This document shows, piece by piece, positions 1 to 12,189 of a stretch of 64,000 nt of DNA. The notes below the pieces were generated by a model, which worked only from the letters and a program-made list of their open reading frames with translations, searched no databases and had not been told where the DNA came from. Origin of the DNA: Theocolax elegans (lineage: Eukaryota; Arthropoda; Insecta; Hymenoptera; Cerocephalidae); NCBI GenBank assembly GCA_026168455.1, contig CM047431.1:25452965-25516964 (forward strand). The letters run 5' to 3'. The translations under genes and the position numbers were made by a program. How positions within the stretch are numbered: the stretch's first letter is position 1; the number at the start of each line of letters is the position of its first letter.

Positions 1-1297
1 TCTCCAGTCCAAATAATTATATATTATAACTCCCGTATCTTTGCGGAACAATCACAAAAAGATACTTAACATCAATTGTTTAATTTGCAAAAAGTCTAAA
101 CAATTAACACGAGTTATAAAGAAAAATTTTCTCACACTCAAAAATTTACAAAAATATAATACAAGTATCGTGAACAGTAATACTTAATAAATACCAAATA
201 TTAAATTAAGTAATCACTGTTAGATAATTGTAATAAAAATAATTTCAATTATTTTACTCACACACGAGTTTAAATAATTAATCTTACCAATATTGTAACT
301 TTGCGGCTGATTCACACAAAGTTACTTAATGTTAATTATTTAACTTGCAAACAAGTCTAAATAATTAACAAAAGTTGCAAAATATATTTTATATACACAA
401 AAATTTATACATATATTATAAAAATAAATAGTAATAAATACACAATTACTAAATTATAATTACATATAATATATGTCAGGGAGGGGAGGAGAGCAAAAAT
501 AAAAATGCTGCACTCTCGAACTCAAATAACAACTATAGTTATATCGCCGCGTCCCGTATATAAGAAAAAATAAATTATTTAAAATTTTCTTTAAAAGGGG
601 GGGAGTGGGGCAGCTACCTCTCCCGAAAGGATCTATTTGCAAACACTCTCACACCATAAATATCAAATAAATCCCGCCCGGGACCGAGTTTATTTTATTA
701 AAACGAAAATAAAAATAATTCGCCGCAGTGGTTTCTATCGGCGAAACCAGTTGCGAAGACTTAATACGCGAAAGGGCTAGGCGATCGCACTATCTCTCTC
801 TCTCACACACCATATAGCCCGCCTAGCACCTAACTCCGATTCCCCGCGACTAGGGATTCCCTCTCTCACTCCCACTCGCGGGCGCAATCGGAGAGAGCCG
901 ATGATGATCAGCTCTCGCGAAGTCTTCCCTGCGCGCTGTTCGGGGGGGATTCTCAAGCTTACGATCGGGAGAGACCGATCTCGGTGAGATCGGGCGCTTC
1001 CGGCTAAACACGGTCGCGCGCGAACTCTCTCCCGATATACCGGTGTATACCTCTCCTCGGATACCCGAGCAAGAGGGGGGAATACTCCGGTATAGAGACG
1101 CGTCTCCCACGCCGTCTCTCGCTCTCTCGCTCTCTCTCTCTTTAACTCGTACTACACTCTCTCTCTCTCTCTCTCTCTCTCTCAAAACTCAACCCGCTCA
1201 CGTTTCGCCGCGACACTTCTTGCGCGCGAAAAGATGGCCGACAATTTTGCTTTAATTTAAATTTAATATCGGTGAAAACGAAACCGTTCGTCCTGTT
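1..1297 (-). mobile_element. Leader (5' internal region) of Gypsy element G1, cut by window edge
   Basis: This stretch is the reverse complement, with substitutions and indels, of the leader of element G2 at 24053-25380. It therefore reads leftwards as the untranslated region between a 5' LTR and gag, and gag should lie beyond the left edge. Next to the LTR, the primer-binding segment present in G2 is missing about 12 bases here, so this copy is probably unable to prime reverse transcription. A CT-rich microsatellite lies near 1126-1190, matching the GA tract of G2. No coding capacity is supported; short open frames here run through the microsatellite. Confidence 0.8.
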
Positions 1298-2320
1298 TGT
1301 GACGTGGTATTCGCGAACCCGGTATAATTAACTATTTTTAATAATTAAAATTAACCGTTGTGCCGCGTTGCCCAATACCGCGCACACAATTATTAATTTA
1401 TCGCGAACTGCGGGCTGTCGCCAGGAACACGAGTTCGCTGGGACGATCGGTGCGGAGGATTCGGGCAATCCTCCTTGCCTCTTCACGATTATTTTTAAAT
1501 TAATAGGATGTCGGCGGGAGCGGGGAGAATAATAATTAAACACACTCCAAATTAAAATAGAAATAAAAGAAGCATTTATTTCATTGTATTATTTAACAAG
1601 ATCCAGGCCTCGTGCCGCGACAATGCTCTTTCGCGCGGGCGGAAGTATCGGGAGCCAACCGGATCGAGATCCTCGCCTGCGGTTGACTTTACCCCGATCT
1701 CCGCTATTCGGGTACCGGCGTACCCGAATACACTCCCGAGGTCTCACACACATATACACTCGGGGTAATGGAGGAAATGCGCGGTAGTATAAAATATACT
1801 TACCGGGATTCGCCCCGTGGATGGCCCAGCCGATCCGTGTCCCTTTTGTCCTCTTGGGCAACGGAGGACCGACGTCGGCTGCGGTGTCCAAAAGACGGCC
1901 CTGTGCCGCGGCGAGTGTCTCGCGAACCGCATTAACACTCACACACTCACTCCCGTTCTTTTGGGTACACCAAATCACTCGCGGCTCACTCACGAGGATA
2001 GTCCGGGTAACTGATGGCTTTATTTACGCCTCACGTGCCTTATTAGTCAAAAACACTATACTCGGCACCGGATAGATTTTTGTCCGCCTCGAGCGGCGGA
2101 TCGGGACGTACTGATTAGGCAATTGCCTAATTTCGAAAAAGGGATGAGAGTGGGAAACATACACACACTCTCGCGCTCTCATCCCTACGTACTATTGCGC
2201 GCGTAATTGTACACTTCATCGACGTAAACAAATGTCGTCGGTTGGCCTCGACGACTTACATTTAACATGAGTTTAACTGCTTTGTTCGCCGAGAATAGTT
2301 GTGTGACGATTTCCGTCACA
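1298..2320 (-). mobile_element. 5' LTR of Gypsy element G1
   Basis: On the minus strand the repeat starts TGTGACGGAAATCG at 2320 and ends CACGTCACA at 1298, giving TG...CA ends and a short terminal inverted repeat (TGTGAC/GTCACA). It matches the G2 LTR at 23017-24052 over its length with clear divergence. Length is about 1.02 kb. It abuts a CR1-like LINE at 2321, whose endonuclease N-terminus is missing, so the LTR element inserted into or truncated that LINE. No target duplication can be checked because the other end is off the window. Confidence 0.85.
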
Positions 2321-4692
2321 GATAATTTACAGTCTGTAGTTTTGTGTCAAAGTAATCCAGTATTTGAAAACTTTTCTGAATTTATAATTATCGAATTAAA
2401 AACACATTCTACAAAATTACTGTTTACTGTTATTTATCGAAGACCACACGCCTCCTATCCTCATCAATTTTTTATGGAAATTTCTAATCTCTTACCCTCC
2501 TATCCTCATGTGGTTATAACCGGCGATCTTAATATAAATATGGCGCTTACTAATAGAGCGTCAATGTCTTTAAGCTCCCAAATTGCATCGCTAGTCCTCT
2601 GTTTGGTTCCCTCAAAACCAACTCACCATGTCTTTTTCAGGGATAAAGGTAGACAGAGCCATACGTGGCTTAATTTGTTTATAATAAAGATGCCATTAAA
2701 AAGTATTCTAAATCACCATCGCCTTTCGCAGCCGGACACGATTTTATGCAGGTAAAATACTCTATTCCAGTTCCTATAAATCAGAATATAGCAATAGTCT
2801 TTCGGAACTTAAAGTCTGTAGATGAAGCCAGTTTGAGGTTTGCCCTATTTCATCGCCCGTTACTGGTTTACCATATAATGATTATAACCCTGAAGATTTG
2901 AATAAACATTTGTACTCCATTGAGAGATCGATTTAAACTACCTTCAACACTGAGGCACCACAGATAAGGTTTGTTGCATCGAAAAAAAGTAAGCCCTGGG
3001 TCATTCAAGATTTGCGCGCGATACTTTGTGCGTGAGACAAGGCCTACAAATTAGCAAGGCTCTATAGTAGGTCAGGTGATATAAATCTGTACACGACCTT
3101 ACGTTCTTAAGCCTCAAATAGATTAAATTCTGCCAAAAGTAAGTATTTACAAAATAAAATAAATAACGCACCAAACACAAAGGCAAACACAAAGGTTTAT
3201 TTGGCGCGAAATAAACAAACTGAAACGTTCAGGTGCAAATCTCCCTTCGCCTCCGAAGTTTTTCTCACCCGGTGACCTAAATTAACATTATCCATCCGTT
3301 TCAGGTAAAGCAACTTCATCTATGACCGATAGTGATTTTCTCTCCATCATTAACTCAAGAGCTAATAGTGATTTGAACTCGGAATTCAACTTCCACCCAG
3401 TTGTGGAGAGTGATATCACAGCAGTCCTAAAGAGTACATCCTCGAAGTCAATGGGCGTTGATAGCATCTTTGAGCTAAAGCTAATGCCGTTAGCCAAGAC
3501 AAAATCTATCCAGTCACCGTCGGGTACGAGGCCAATTGCGCCATTACCGGAACTCTCAAAACTTTTAACAATTTGTTGTTTAAACGTCAATCTGGTTTTC
3601 GGAAGGGCTATAGTACGCCAACTGCTTTACTTGGTGTCACTGAGGACATTCATAAGGCTATTAATAATCGTTGCATAACTCTTCTTATCCTTTTTAATTT
3701 TTCTAAAATGTTCGACACCATATCTGGCTTTTGCGTAAACTAAAGGACATAAATTGTTCAAACTCGGTAATTAGATCGTTCTTTAGCTATCTCACAAATC
3801 GTTCACAGGCTGTTATTGATCAAACTGGTTAGTCTTCAGAATGGATCAAAATTTTTGCAGGAGTCCCGCAGGGTAGTGTGCTGGGCCCTCTATTATTTTC
3901 TCTCTTCATAAACGATCTTCCATCAACTCTAAAGCACAGTAATTGCATGATCTTCGCGGACGATACACAAATTTACCATCACTGTCGCCCTAAAAAAAAT
4001 AATTGAGTGTCTAGCAGCACTGCAGCGTGATGCGGATGCGGTGGCTTTGTGGGCTGCTAAAAATGGTCTGAAACTTAATGCCAAGAAAATCAAGGTAATG
4101 ATTCTTGATAGTCTTCAATACACTAACTCCTTCAAATTGGAGACTCTCCAGAGAACAGTATTTCAAGTTTCATAAACATAAACTTACGCAAAACTTCAAA
4201 AAATTCCTTGTGAAAAGCTTCATCTTTCCTCATCTTGTTCATGCTTATGCTGTGAACCATGACCTTGATACCACGCGTAGTCTGAAGCTTCAAAGAATTC
4301 AAAACGCCTGCGATCATTTTGTTGTTGGAAACATTTCATCACTGTCTGTGGCTAGACATAGGGAATATCTTATAGGTTGTCTTGCCTTCACCAGCATCTC
4401 TTTTGAAAAACCGTCATACTTAATTTTGCGCTTCTGCAAGGTTTCCTCTCAAGGTACGATTAAGTGCTCGACGAGGCTGAAACCTGAATCCCTTTTGTAT
4501 GAATCTGCTCGTACTGAAGCTTGGAATAGGCCGTTTCTTATTATTTTATCCAGAATCGTAAATTCTCTTCCCCCTGTCACTTTCGATCCAAGTCTGGTTG
4601 ATGCCTTCAAAAATAACTTATTCGACGCCCTAATGAGACGTGATACCGATGATTGGACTTTTAGGGTATCCAGGGAGGGTATTTTGAATTGA
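2321..4692 (+). pseudogene. CR1-like LINE ORF2 pseudogene (endonuclease plus reverse transcriptase), copy C1
   Basis: Broken ORF2 of the same general family as the better preserved copy at 32663-35692. The endonuclease part lies at about 2321-2752 (motifs VIYRRPHASYP, VVITGDLNINM, SHTWLNLF). The RT part is spread over several frames. A palm segment NFSKMFDT lies near 3690-3720. [20 protein letters not shown] and the catalytic FADDTQIYH lie near 3860-3985. The C-terminal region lies at 4105-4692, in the same relative position as in the other copy. The N-terminal endonuclease motifs are absent where the G1 LTR abuts. Many stops and frameshifts show it is dead and older than the 32-kb copy. Confidence 0.85.
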
Positions 4693-4972
4693 TCCTAGCG
4701 CTTCAACCGTAATTATATTGCAAATCTTATCAGCGTATATTTATTTGTGTATTATTATAAGTATTACCATAGTAGTTTTAAAATTTTCCATTCAAAAATT
4801 TCGAAATTTTATTTTGTTACTCACCTCTTCGTTCCTTACTTTGTATTACCACCACAATTCTTTTATTTATTATTATAAAATTAGTTATTAGGTTTATATA
4901 CTCTTATGTTATCTCTTACTAGCCAGATAGGATTATACCCCGAGGCTACATAAAATAAATAAATCAAATCTC
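4693..4972 (+). mobile_element. 3' UTR and tail of CR1-like LINE C1
   Basis: AT-rich sequence follows the pseudogene and ends in a TACCCCGAGGCTACATAAA-type tail with AAAT/CAAAT repeats. The 3' end of the related LINE at 32.3 kb has an equivalent TACCCC...AAGCCA...AAATAAAG layout before its short tandem tail. The exact end is uncertain by tens of bases. Confidence 0.5.
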
Positions 4973-5134
4973 TCTCATGAGTCTGAAGTTTCCAACGCTA
5001 AAACGCAGCACTGCTCAAAAAAAATATATTTGTATTTTTCTACAAATGCGTACACGACTTGGAAATGAATAGAAATGACTAAATACAAAAAATAAATACA
5101 ATCACACCTCCGGAACCCTTAAAAATAAGGGATG

Positions 5135-5712
5135 AAATCATGTCTAAATAAGATACATTTTTTTTACACCGACTAAAATTCGTAGTGCCCCGCCAGATTT
5201 TTGTACCCGTCTTACTATATATGTCAGGTGATCGTACAATTTTTTTGAACGAAATCGCAACCCCGGACAACTTTCGGTAGGGGATGAAAACTCGCGAAAA
5301 TGGATTATATTTTTTTTACACCGACTAGAATTTGTAGTGCCCCGCCAGATTTTTGTACACGACTTCTCCTAGGTGTCAGACGATCGTACAATTTATTTGA
5401 ACCAAATCGCACCCCTGGACAACTTTTGGTAGGGGATGAAATCTCGTAGAAATAGGTTATTTTATTTTTACACCGACTAAAATTTCTAGTGCCTCGCCAG
5501 ATTTGTGTACACGACTTCCTGTAGCTGTCAGGTGATCGTACAATTTTTTTGAATGAAATCGCAACCTAGGACAACTTTCAGTAGGGGATGAAAACTCGTT
5601 GAAATAGGTTATTTATTTTTACGCTGACTGAAATTCGTAGTGCCCCACCAGATTTTTGTACACGACTTCCTCTAGGTGTCAGATGATCGTACAATTTTTT
5701 ATACTTTTTCTT
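5135..5712. repeat. Tandem satellite, about 152-bp unit, about 3.7 copies
   Basis: The phrase ACACCGACTA(A/G)AATT recurs at 5166, 5318, 5470 and, as ACGCTGACTG, at 5621, a spacing of 152, 152 and 151 bases. Each unit carries GTAGTGCCCCGCCAGATTTT, a GTGTCAG(A/G)(C/T)GATCGTAC segment and GGTAGGGGATGAAA. Units differ by scattered substitutions. No protein is convincingly encoded; an open frame across two units is just the repeat. Confidence 0.85.
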
Positions 5713-5783
5713 TTTTAACTCCACTCATCTTAATTATTCAAAAAATGAATGTTTTTTAATGAGTGTAATCGGGGCTATCTGTC

Positions 5784-6170
5784 TTCCAGTAGATGATGCG
5801 TCGTCGACCTGGACGTAAAATTAGCAACCTGGACATCTTCTACAAGAAAATTTTTTTTTTAATTTAGTCGTGAATCTTCCAGTAGATGATGCCCCGATGA
5901 CCTGGAGGTAAAATTACCGACCTGGACATCTTCTACAGGAAGAGTATATTTTATTTAATTTCGTAATAGCCCTTCCAGTAGATGATGCTCCAATAACCTA
6001 AAGGTAACATTAGTGACCTGGACATCATTTACAGGAAGAAATTATTTTTTTTTTAATTTCGTAATGGGACTCCCAGTAGATGATGCACCGTCAACCTGAA
6101 GCTAACACTAGGGAACTGCACATCATCTACAGGAAGAAATTAATTTTTTTTCATTTCGTACTTTTCTTTG
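5784..6170. repeat. Tandem repeat, 93-97-bp unit, 4 copies, each with dyad symmetry
   Basis: Units begin TTCCAGTAGATGATG at 5784, 5877, 5973 and about 6070. Within every unit CCAGTAGATGATG is followed about 40 bases later by its near reverse complement CATC(A/T)TCTACAGG. Each copy could therefore fold into a hairpin with a 12-13-bp stem. Units are separated by T-rich tracts. Confidence 0.8.
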
Positions 6171-7244
6171 TTTTCATTTTTATTCTTTAAGTAGTATGTA
6201 TGAAAAAATATTATGGCGATTACTTAAACAATAAAATAAATATTTATCATACATATTTTATTTTATTTTTACTCTTTAAGTAGATTGTATGAAAACATGT
6301 TGTCACGTCCAGACTTGTACCAACCACTACAAAAATATTACAAGAAAGCAAATGATTAATAAACCATTCGCGCTCCTTTCGCTCTAGTTTGACTAGGACT
6401 AGCCTTACGTCTCTGGAAGTAGCGAGCGAAGTTATTTTGAGAGTAGAGATGTAGGATATAATGTGGGATGATAAAATAATATATTTTTTTATTCGTTTTA
6501 ATCATTATAACGGTTTTGCTATTTTTAATGATAATAATAAAATAATAACAACTGACTACCGTTAAAACAATAGTCTCACTACGCGATCAGCCGCTCAGTA
6601 GTAATACGTGTCTATAAGACGCGTGTAGGCGGAGGCGGCGGTATTCTCTACTTAGCGAACGCGAACGAAAATAAAAGGGCAAACAATAAGAGTAGAAACA
6701 CGATGTTTAATTTAAAATAAAAAACCAAGAGTATATTAACAAACAAAAGTAATACACGCGTGCCGCTGCACGCGGGATCGCAGGTCGATACGCGAAATAA
6801 ATAAAGAGAGAAAGAGAGAGAGAGACTACAAAACTGGCACTTACATTGCGTAAGCCGCGATGGATAATTAAATCACCAGGAGAAGTCTGCGTGGTCGCTA
6901 CTCTCCTTAGCTTCCTGGGCTGCGTCGTCGCCGAACAAACTATTACAACTTCACGGATCACCAGCACAGTACCAGAATCACAAGCAGCACGAGGCAATCA
7001 AAAATATGGAGAGATACGAGTAAACAAAATAACTCTCTCACGAAACGACAGTTGAAATAAGTCTCTGTGAATCTCGCCGGTTGAGATTAGTCTAAGTGCT
7101 GTCGCACTTACGAGCCGAAAACTCTCTCTCTCTTTCCCTACTTTTACCTTTACGAAGGTCCGCGAAAATCGCCGAAAATCGTCGAACGTCGACCTGTAAT
7201 AGCTGTAAAGATTAATACACAGGCTAGACAGAGAGAGAGAGAAT
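6171..7244. other. No gene recognised; AT-rich with one dispersed-repeat fragment
   Basis: The segment 6298-6460 shares its opening TGTCACGTCCAG(A/C)CTTGTA and a downstream block around CTTACGTCT with 20938-21050, so it is a dispersed repeat, perhaps an LTR edge. The rest holds GC-richer patches (6590-6670, 6740-7230) with short GA/CT runs and small open frames lacking recognisable motifs. I see no supported gene. Confidence 0.5.
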
Positions 7245-7293
7245 GTAACGAGCAATGTAATATAATCAAATACTACATTGATTCGTTACATCA
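7245..7293. repeat. Short inverted repeat (hairpin)
   Basis: TGTAACGA-GCAATGTA is followed after about 14 bases by TACATTGATTCGTTACA, its near-perfect reverse complement with one inserted base. The TGTAAC/GTTACA ends resemble LTR termini, but the whole structure is only about 48 bases. Confidence 0.6.
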
Positions 7294-7480
7294 TGCAATA
7301 TTTATTTAAATTTGGTAATATAATAATATAATGTTTTCTTTTTGAATGAACATATGTAACTAAATTCTTCCAGCTTTTTAATGGACAAAGACACATAAAA
7401 TTACACAATTGCATAAAATGATTTAAGTTAAGTAATAAAATTAATTTTGGAATAAAATGAAATTATCGTTGGGTGATATG

Positions 7481-7920
7481 AATTTGTGTAAAGTATATAA
7501 TATCGGTCTCTTTCGATCTAAATGCTATACATACTAAATGATTTACATTTATTTCAAATAACTTGCGACTCGGTCTAAGACGTCGCACTCTGGCTGGTGG
7601 TTTTTCCCACCACCAGATGGAGACTACTATCTCTCTACACTCGTTGGAGAGATCGTCGTCTCTTTTCTATATATATCGCCGCAGAACATCTTGCTGGCGT
7701 CGTGGTTTATCTTGCGACAGGCGTCTAAAGTAAGATCTCCAGTTCCTTACTGAGGAGTCCAAGCTGGAGATCGAGGACGAAACGCCTTTAATTAATTTAA
7801 AAGTTCGTGCTCTGGGAAATTCCACCAACCATAGTAGACAAAGAGTACTATAGGCCTGCTTTATTCTAAAGTAAAGCATTTAGTTCGAGAGAGACCGATA
7901 TTATATACTTTACACAAATT
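7481..7920 (+). mobile_element. Penelope/retrozyme-type repeat B1 bounded by 35-bp inverted repeats
   Basis: This 440-bp block is a diverged copy of the units at 44398-44884 and 19818-20335, which lie in the opposite orientation. Shared landmarks are CTGGTGGTTTTTCCCACCAC, the hammerhead-like core at 7750-7786 and TTCCACCAACCATAGT. Here the block is closed by inverted repeats: AATTTGTGTAAAGTATATAA at the left and its reverse complement at the right end, continuing to 35 bases. It encodes no protein. Confidence 0.7.
7750..7786 (+). ncRNA. Hammerhead ribozyme-like core (copy B1)
   Basis: The sequence reads CTGAGGAGTCC, a 14-base loop, then GGACGAAACGCC. This matches the hammerhead consensus CUGANGA - stem II - GAAA, with stem II formed by GTCC/GGAC. 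GATCTCCAG at 7734-7742 is fully complementary to CTGGAGATC in the loop at 7764-7772. ACG after GAA could pair with CGT further downstream as the base of helix III. The expected cleavage triplet (NUH) is not evident, since the base after CGT is G. Activity is uncertain; the fold is inferred. Confidence 0.5.
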
Positions 7921-8289
7921 TTAATTTCGATTATATAAACAATTGCACGGCGAACACGTTAACAAATTATAGAATAAAATATACGTAATGTTATTTTATT
8001 ACAAACATTACTAATTAATAATCGAGATATGAATTATTATAAATAAATGCAGTTAAATTAAAAATTGTTGCAGTTGAAAACATGAATTATTGTCAATAAA
8101 TTGCTATTCAAACAATAAATATTGTAAATAAAATGCAACGCAAAGAAGAATTATTATAAATAAATTGCAGTTCCAAATAATAATTGTTGTAAGAGAAAAC
8201 GGTTGGTTCAGTAATTGAAATAATATAAAATATCAGGTTTGCCTTTACGAATATTACAAGCGTATAGATAGCCGAAAAGAATATACCAT
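7921..8289. repeat. AT-rich region with about 59-bp degenerate tandem repeat
   Basis: GAATTATTATAAATAAAT(T)GCAGTT occurs near 8031 and again near 8147, with a related GAATTATTGTCAATAAATTG between, giving roughly three degenerate units. No coding or RNA gene is supported. Confidence 0.45.
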
Positions 8290-9256
8290 AAGCACCCAAA
8301 TATATATACACGGTGAGGAAAGAAGGTCCGCCTCGAACGTAGATAGCGGTGTCAAGTGGCTTGATAATGTCCTGCTAGACTTGCGGGCGCCGACGTTAGA
8401 CGCGTATGCTTTCGGAGTTCGATGATTGCAAGATGTCGAAGTCGTAGTTCCTTGACTAAGGATCGTATATACCAACGATGCGTCTCCATTCCCGAATACA
8501 AGATCTCTCTTGACTTTGAATGCGTATTTCTTTAAAGCCCGAGTAGCAGTGCCACGCCCTCGGATAAAAATCAAAGAGTTGACGGGCAGAGCTTCGCCTT
8601 ACGAAAGCTTTAGACGAAAAACTAGGAGTGGCTGTGTCCATTCTGGGTCTTCTTTATATACCCTAAAAATCTATGCATCTTTCCTTGTCTTACGCTTTGC
8701 TTTAAATGGAAATTGCGTAAATAGTTATCGATTTTTCTGTGCTTGCACCCGATTGGACCATTAGATGTGCGTGATCAAAAAATTATCGAATCTCCTGCAT
8801 TTTCTGTATCGCTTCGTAGATGATTCGGAGAATTTGCTGTCCCCCTTTTATTACTGCGACATTACCCAAAAAACGGCTTAATTTATTACTTCCTTCTAAT
8901 GCTTAAGTTTTCTATTCCATGTTTCTCATCGCCGGCTCTTCTCCGTGCATTGATTTTATAGTGCAGTACACAAAAATTCTTGCGCAAGCCTTTGTTTCGA
9001 TCTCACTATTGGCGGTCCCGCTTATATGCATATTGGATTTGAATAATATCTTCAACTCTACTTATCAGTCTCTTTTTCAAACACTCATAAATTAATCTGT
9101 CCCTTAGCTCTATAAATTATGTTTTATATTACTGCATTTACTTAGAATCATTCTTTATCAACTTTATTTTGTTCGTCTTCTACGCCGTAATTTTATTCTA
9201 AACTACCTAGTACTTTTTACGAAAAATATTAATATAATTTTCGTCGGGACGCGACA
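8290..9256 (-). mobile_element. LTR-like remnant with polypurine tract
   Basis: On the minus strand AAAAAGGGAGGGAGT (9257-9271) looks like a polypurine tract and is followed at 9256 by TGTCGCGTCCCGACGA, a plausible LTR start. Further along, TATATAAAG near 8653-8660 resembles a core promoter. Downstream sequence is GC-richer, as in an R/U5 region. The 3' end could not be fixed; 8290 is an estimate. The region at 9272-9300 would be the only internal sequence left. It could also be another kind of repeat. Confidence 0.4.
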
Positions 9257-9272
9257 ACTCCCTCCCTTTTTA

Positions 9273-12189
9273 AAAACGACGCCCTCGTCATTGATCAATA
9301 TTATTATTATATTATTATTTCTCTTAACATAAAATATCATACTTAATTTTAAATTATAAACATTATTTCGATTAATTTTTCTTTATTCCTAATAGTGAAC
9401 ATTATAAACCATTTTACAATTATTTATTTCGTAGCTCAACTTCGTTTGTTATTATTTTACATTTTTCTATTACATTATTTCAAACAGTTGAACAGTATTG
9501 ATTTAGTTCACCTATAAAAATAGAAGCTAAAATAAAAAAAAGGGTTTTATTATTACTTTTTTTTATTCTAGACATTCCCAAAAATTGTATAATTATTATT
9601 AAATATGTTTTCTGTAGATAAAAAATTTATTTATCTTTAGTTTTTACTCCTAACTTTTAGTATACATCAGTCATGTTAAAATTATGTGTTATTATTATTT
9701 TTTGTTCTCATAGCCACATTTTTTTTTACGAAATTTACAATATTCTTTGATAATATTTGAATGCTTACATATATATTTTCTAAAAGCTTAAACAAAAGAA
9801 TTAAATATTAGTTTACTTTTTTTACATTTATTCAATTAATATAATATAATATAATATATAATTGAGAAATAGTTATGTTTCATAAGAAAAAGATACACTC
9901 GATACAAATGAAAAAATAAAATGAGCAATACATAAGTGACAGTGCGAAAATAGAGTAGGCTAAGTAGGCCCATGGAGAACCATGCTCCAATATCTTGGGA
10001 GAAAGAGTATACTGCACTGAATAAACGGTATGACGGAACAACCAAAGCAGTTACGGAACAGCCCGATGCTTGCGCATCATAGAATTGTGGCAGCAACGTT
10101 CGTTTTTATTCGCTTAATTCCATTATGTTACACGTAAAAATGACTAATTTACACTCTTTTTATTTTTATATTTTGAGGAATAGTTTAAATATTCCTCGTT
10201 TTCTTGATTCTATTCAAACTAACAACTGTAGAAACTTATTAGTTATGTTCAAGAAAATAAAGAACAATTGTTTGAATTTGTTAAATTGTTAGTTCCAAAT
10301 TAATGAAAATTAATTTTGAAAAATAATTAAATAAATACACCAGAATTTTACTATTAATTATATTATTTTTGTATTTCTTTTTTTTTCTACACATTGTATT
10401 ATTGGTAATATAAACATGCAAAAAAATATTATTTAGCTGCATCAATTATTATTGTATATCCTGAATTGTTTTATAAAAGTTTAAAATTATTTGTTATGTA
10501 TTTTTTTATAGCATTCGTAACAATTAGCGTACCTCTTGTTTATAAATAAGAGGAAAATTTTCTAATATGCCTGTCTTAGGTTTTATATTATTAGTTCTAT
10601 ATAAAAAATTGAATAATCGTATGGAATTGATCGTATAAAAATAAATTTTGTTTTATGTTTTTAAACCTTTTTTATATACATTGTTTGTGTTGGAGTGGTG
10701 GAGTAAATAAATACTTGAGGTTAATGTTAATAAAAATATAATAAATACGGTAAATAAATACACACGGCAATAGCCGTAGTCGGCGACACGCTTACATCGG
10801 AGTCTGAACGTAGAGTGTTTTTGAGAGTATAGTACGTAATAGGCGCTTAGAGTATAGACGCGAGACATGCGCGGTACGCTTGCTTTCGCGTGAGCTCGTA
10901 TGACTGCACAAAATCGTTGTAAACCAATAGATGGCGCGACGTGTGCCATTTCAGAGTAATATCACGATCATATATATTTACATATTACAACAGTTTGTTT
11001 AAATCATTACTTATGAACAAAGTATTAGATTGAATACTAGTATGTACTACATTGGCATAAACACTAAATTGTACAATTTTAATTATTATTTTTATTAATA
11101 GTTGAATTTTGGACCTTTACCACGAAATTAATTAATTTATCAAATTTGTTGCATTTTTTTTATTAAAATCAATATTAGAAATATTCTCATACTATGAATT
11201 TGAATCGATGATTTAATCCGACATGAGTATTGATACTATTTGTGAGTTTACTTTATTTAATTACTTTAATTAATAAAGTTTTCTTTTTTTTTAATAATTA
11301 ATTTTGATAAAATCTTTATTTTCCCTCCTCTTCTTGTTTCTTTGCAATCGTTATTTTGTTGTAAACATTCTCCTATGTTCATTGAGCCTAGTGTTAATTT
11401 TTTTTCAGTATGCCAATCTTTCCTTATAAATGTATATCCGCGCGTCCTGTAAGAAGGTATGACTAATTAACAGAATTACTAGAGTCAAGGTGAGTTTGGT
11501 TGTAATTATTTATATAGGTTTACATTTTGAATGATATGTAGGAAGGATAAGTGACGGTGTTGCTGGACTATTTACCGCAACGAGGAGGAAAGGGTGCAAT
11601 TAAGTACTCCTTAGGAAGGATAGGATATGGGTTTTAGGTTTAGTGATTTGTTAGACTCCATTGATTCTATTTTATTATAAATCATTTTTTTTATTTGAAA
11701 TATTTTTTATAGCAATTAAATTTAAATTTAACCAGGCTCAACTGACATCGAAAAATTTAAACTTTTTCCTTTCTTTCCTTTGTATATTGACGTCTATATT
11801 ATTTTAAGCAAGAAGAGTAAAGAGAAAAAGACCTTATTTTTTATTTACCTTATTCGTTTCCAATTTAATAATCACGAATCTATTTAATTTAAATAATTAT
11901 TTGCTTTTCTTGTAATGATCTTTCTGTGTAATAAACAGATATTATTTCCTTGTAGCTTATTTCCGCCATTAATTTAGATATATACATATTATTTTTTATC
12001 GTTTTTCTTTGTATAAAAGTCAGATAGATTGAAATAATTTTTCTTTAAGTAGTATGTTTGCCATATGTAATTAAAAGATAATAAATATTATTATATTGAC
12101 AACCTTTTAGAACTGTAAAATATATATATATATATATATATGTATGTGCAACACATTGGGATTATTATATGCATATTTTTAGGCACTAC
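9273..12189. other. No gene recognised; AT-rich intergenic sequence
   Basis: About 2.9 kb of strongly AT-rich sequence with homopolymer runs and a (TA)n tract at about 12120-12141. Two GC-richer islands (about 9950-10100 and 10740-10960) contain short minus-strand open frames without recognisable domains. Part of 11500-12189 may be the unrecognised 3' end of element G3. Nothing else is supported. Confidence 0.5.

Noticed and set aside
850..1255. Arg/Glu- and Ser/Leu-rich open frames in 0.85-1.26 kb
   Set aside because: They run through the GA/CT tract of the Gypsy leader, and the homologous leader at 24.1-24.6 kb gives different proteins, so no coding constraint.
5135..6170. CRISPR array
   Set aside because: Units are 93-152 bases with no short direct repeat and unique spacers, and the context is a eukaryotic repeat region.
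8254..8764. Overlapping ORFs at 8.3-8.8 kb on both strands as genes
   Set aside because: They overlap each other with no recognisable domain and lie within an LTR-like unit with TATA-like and polypurine features.
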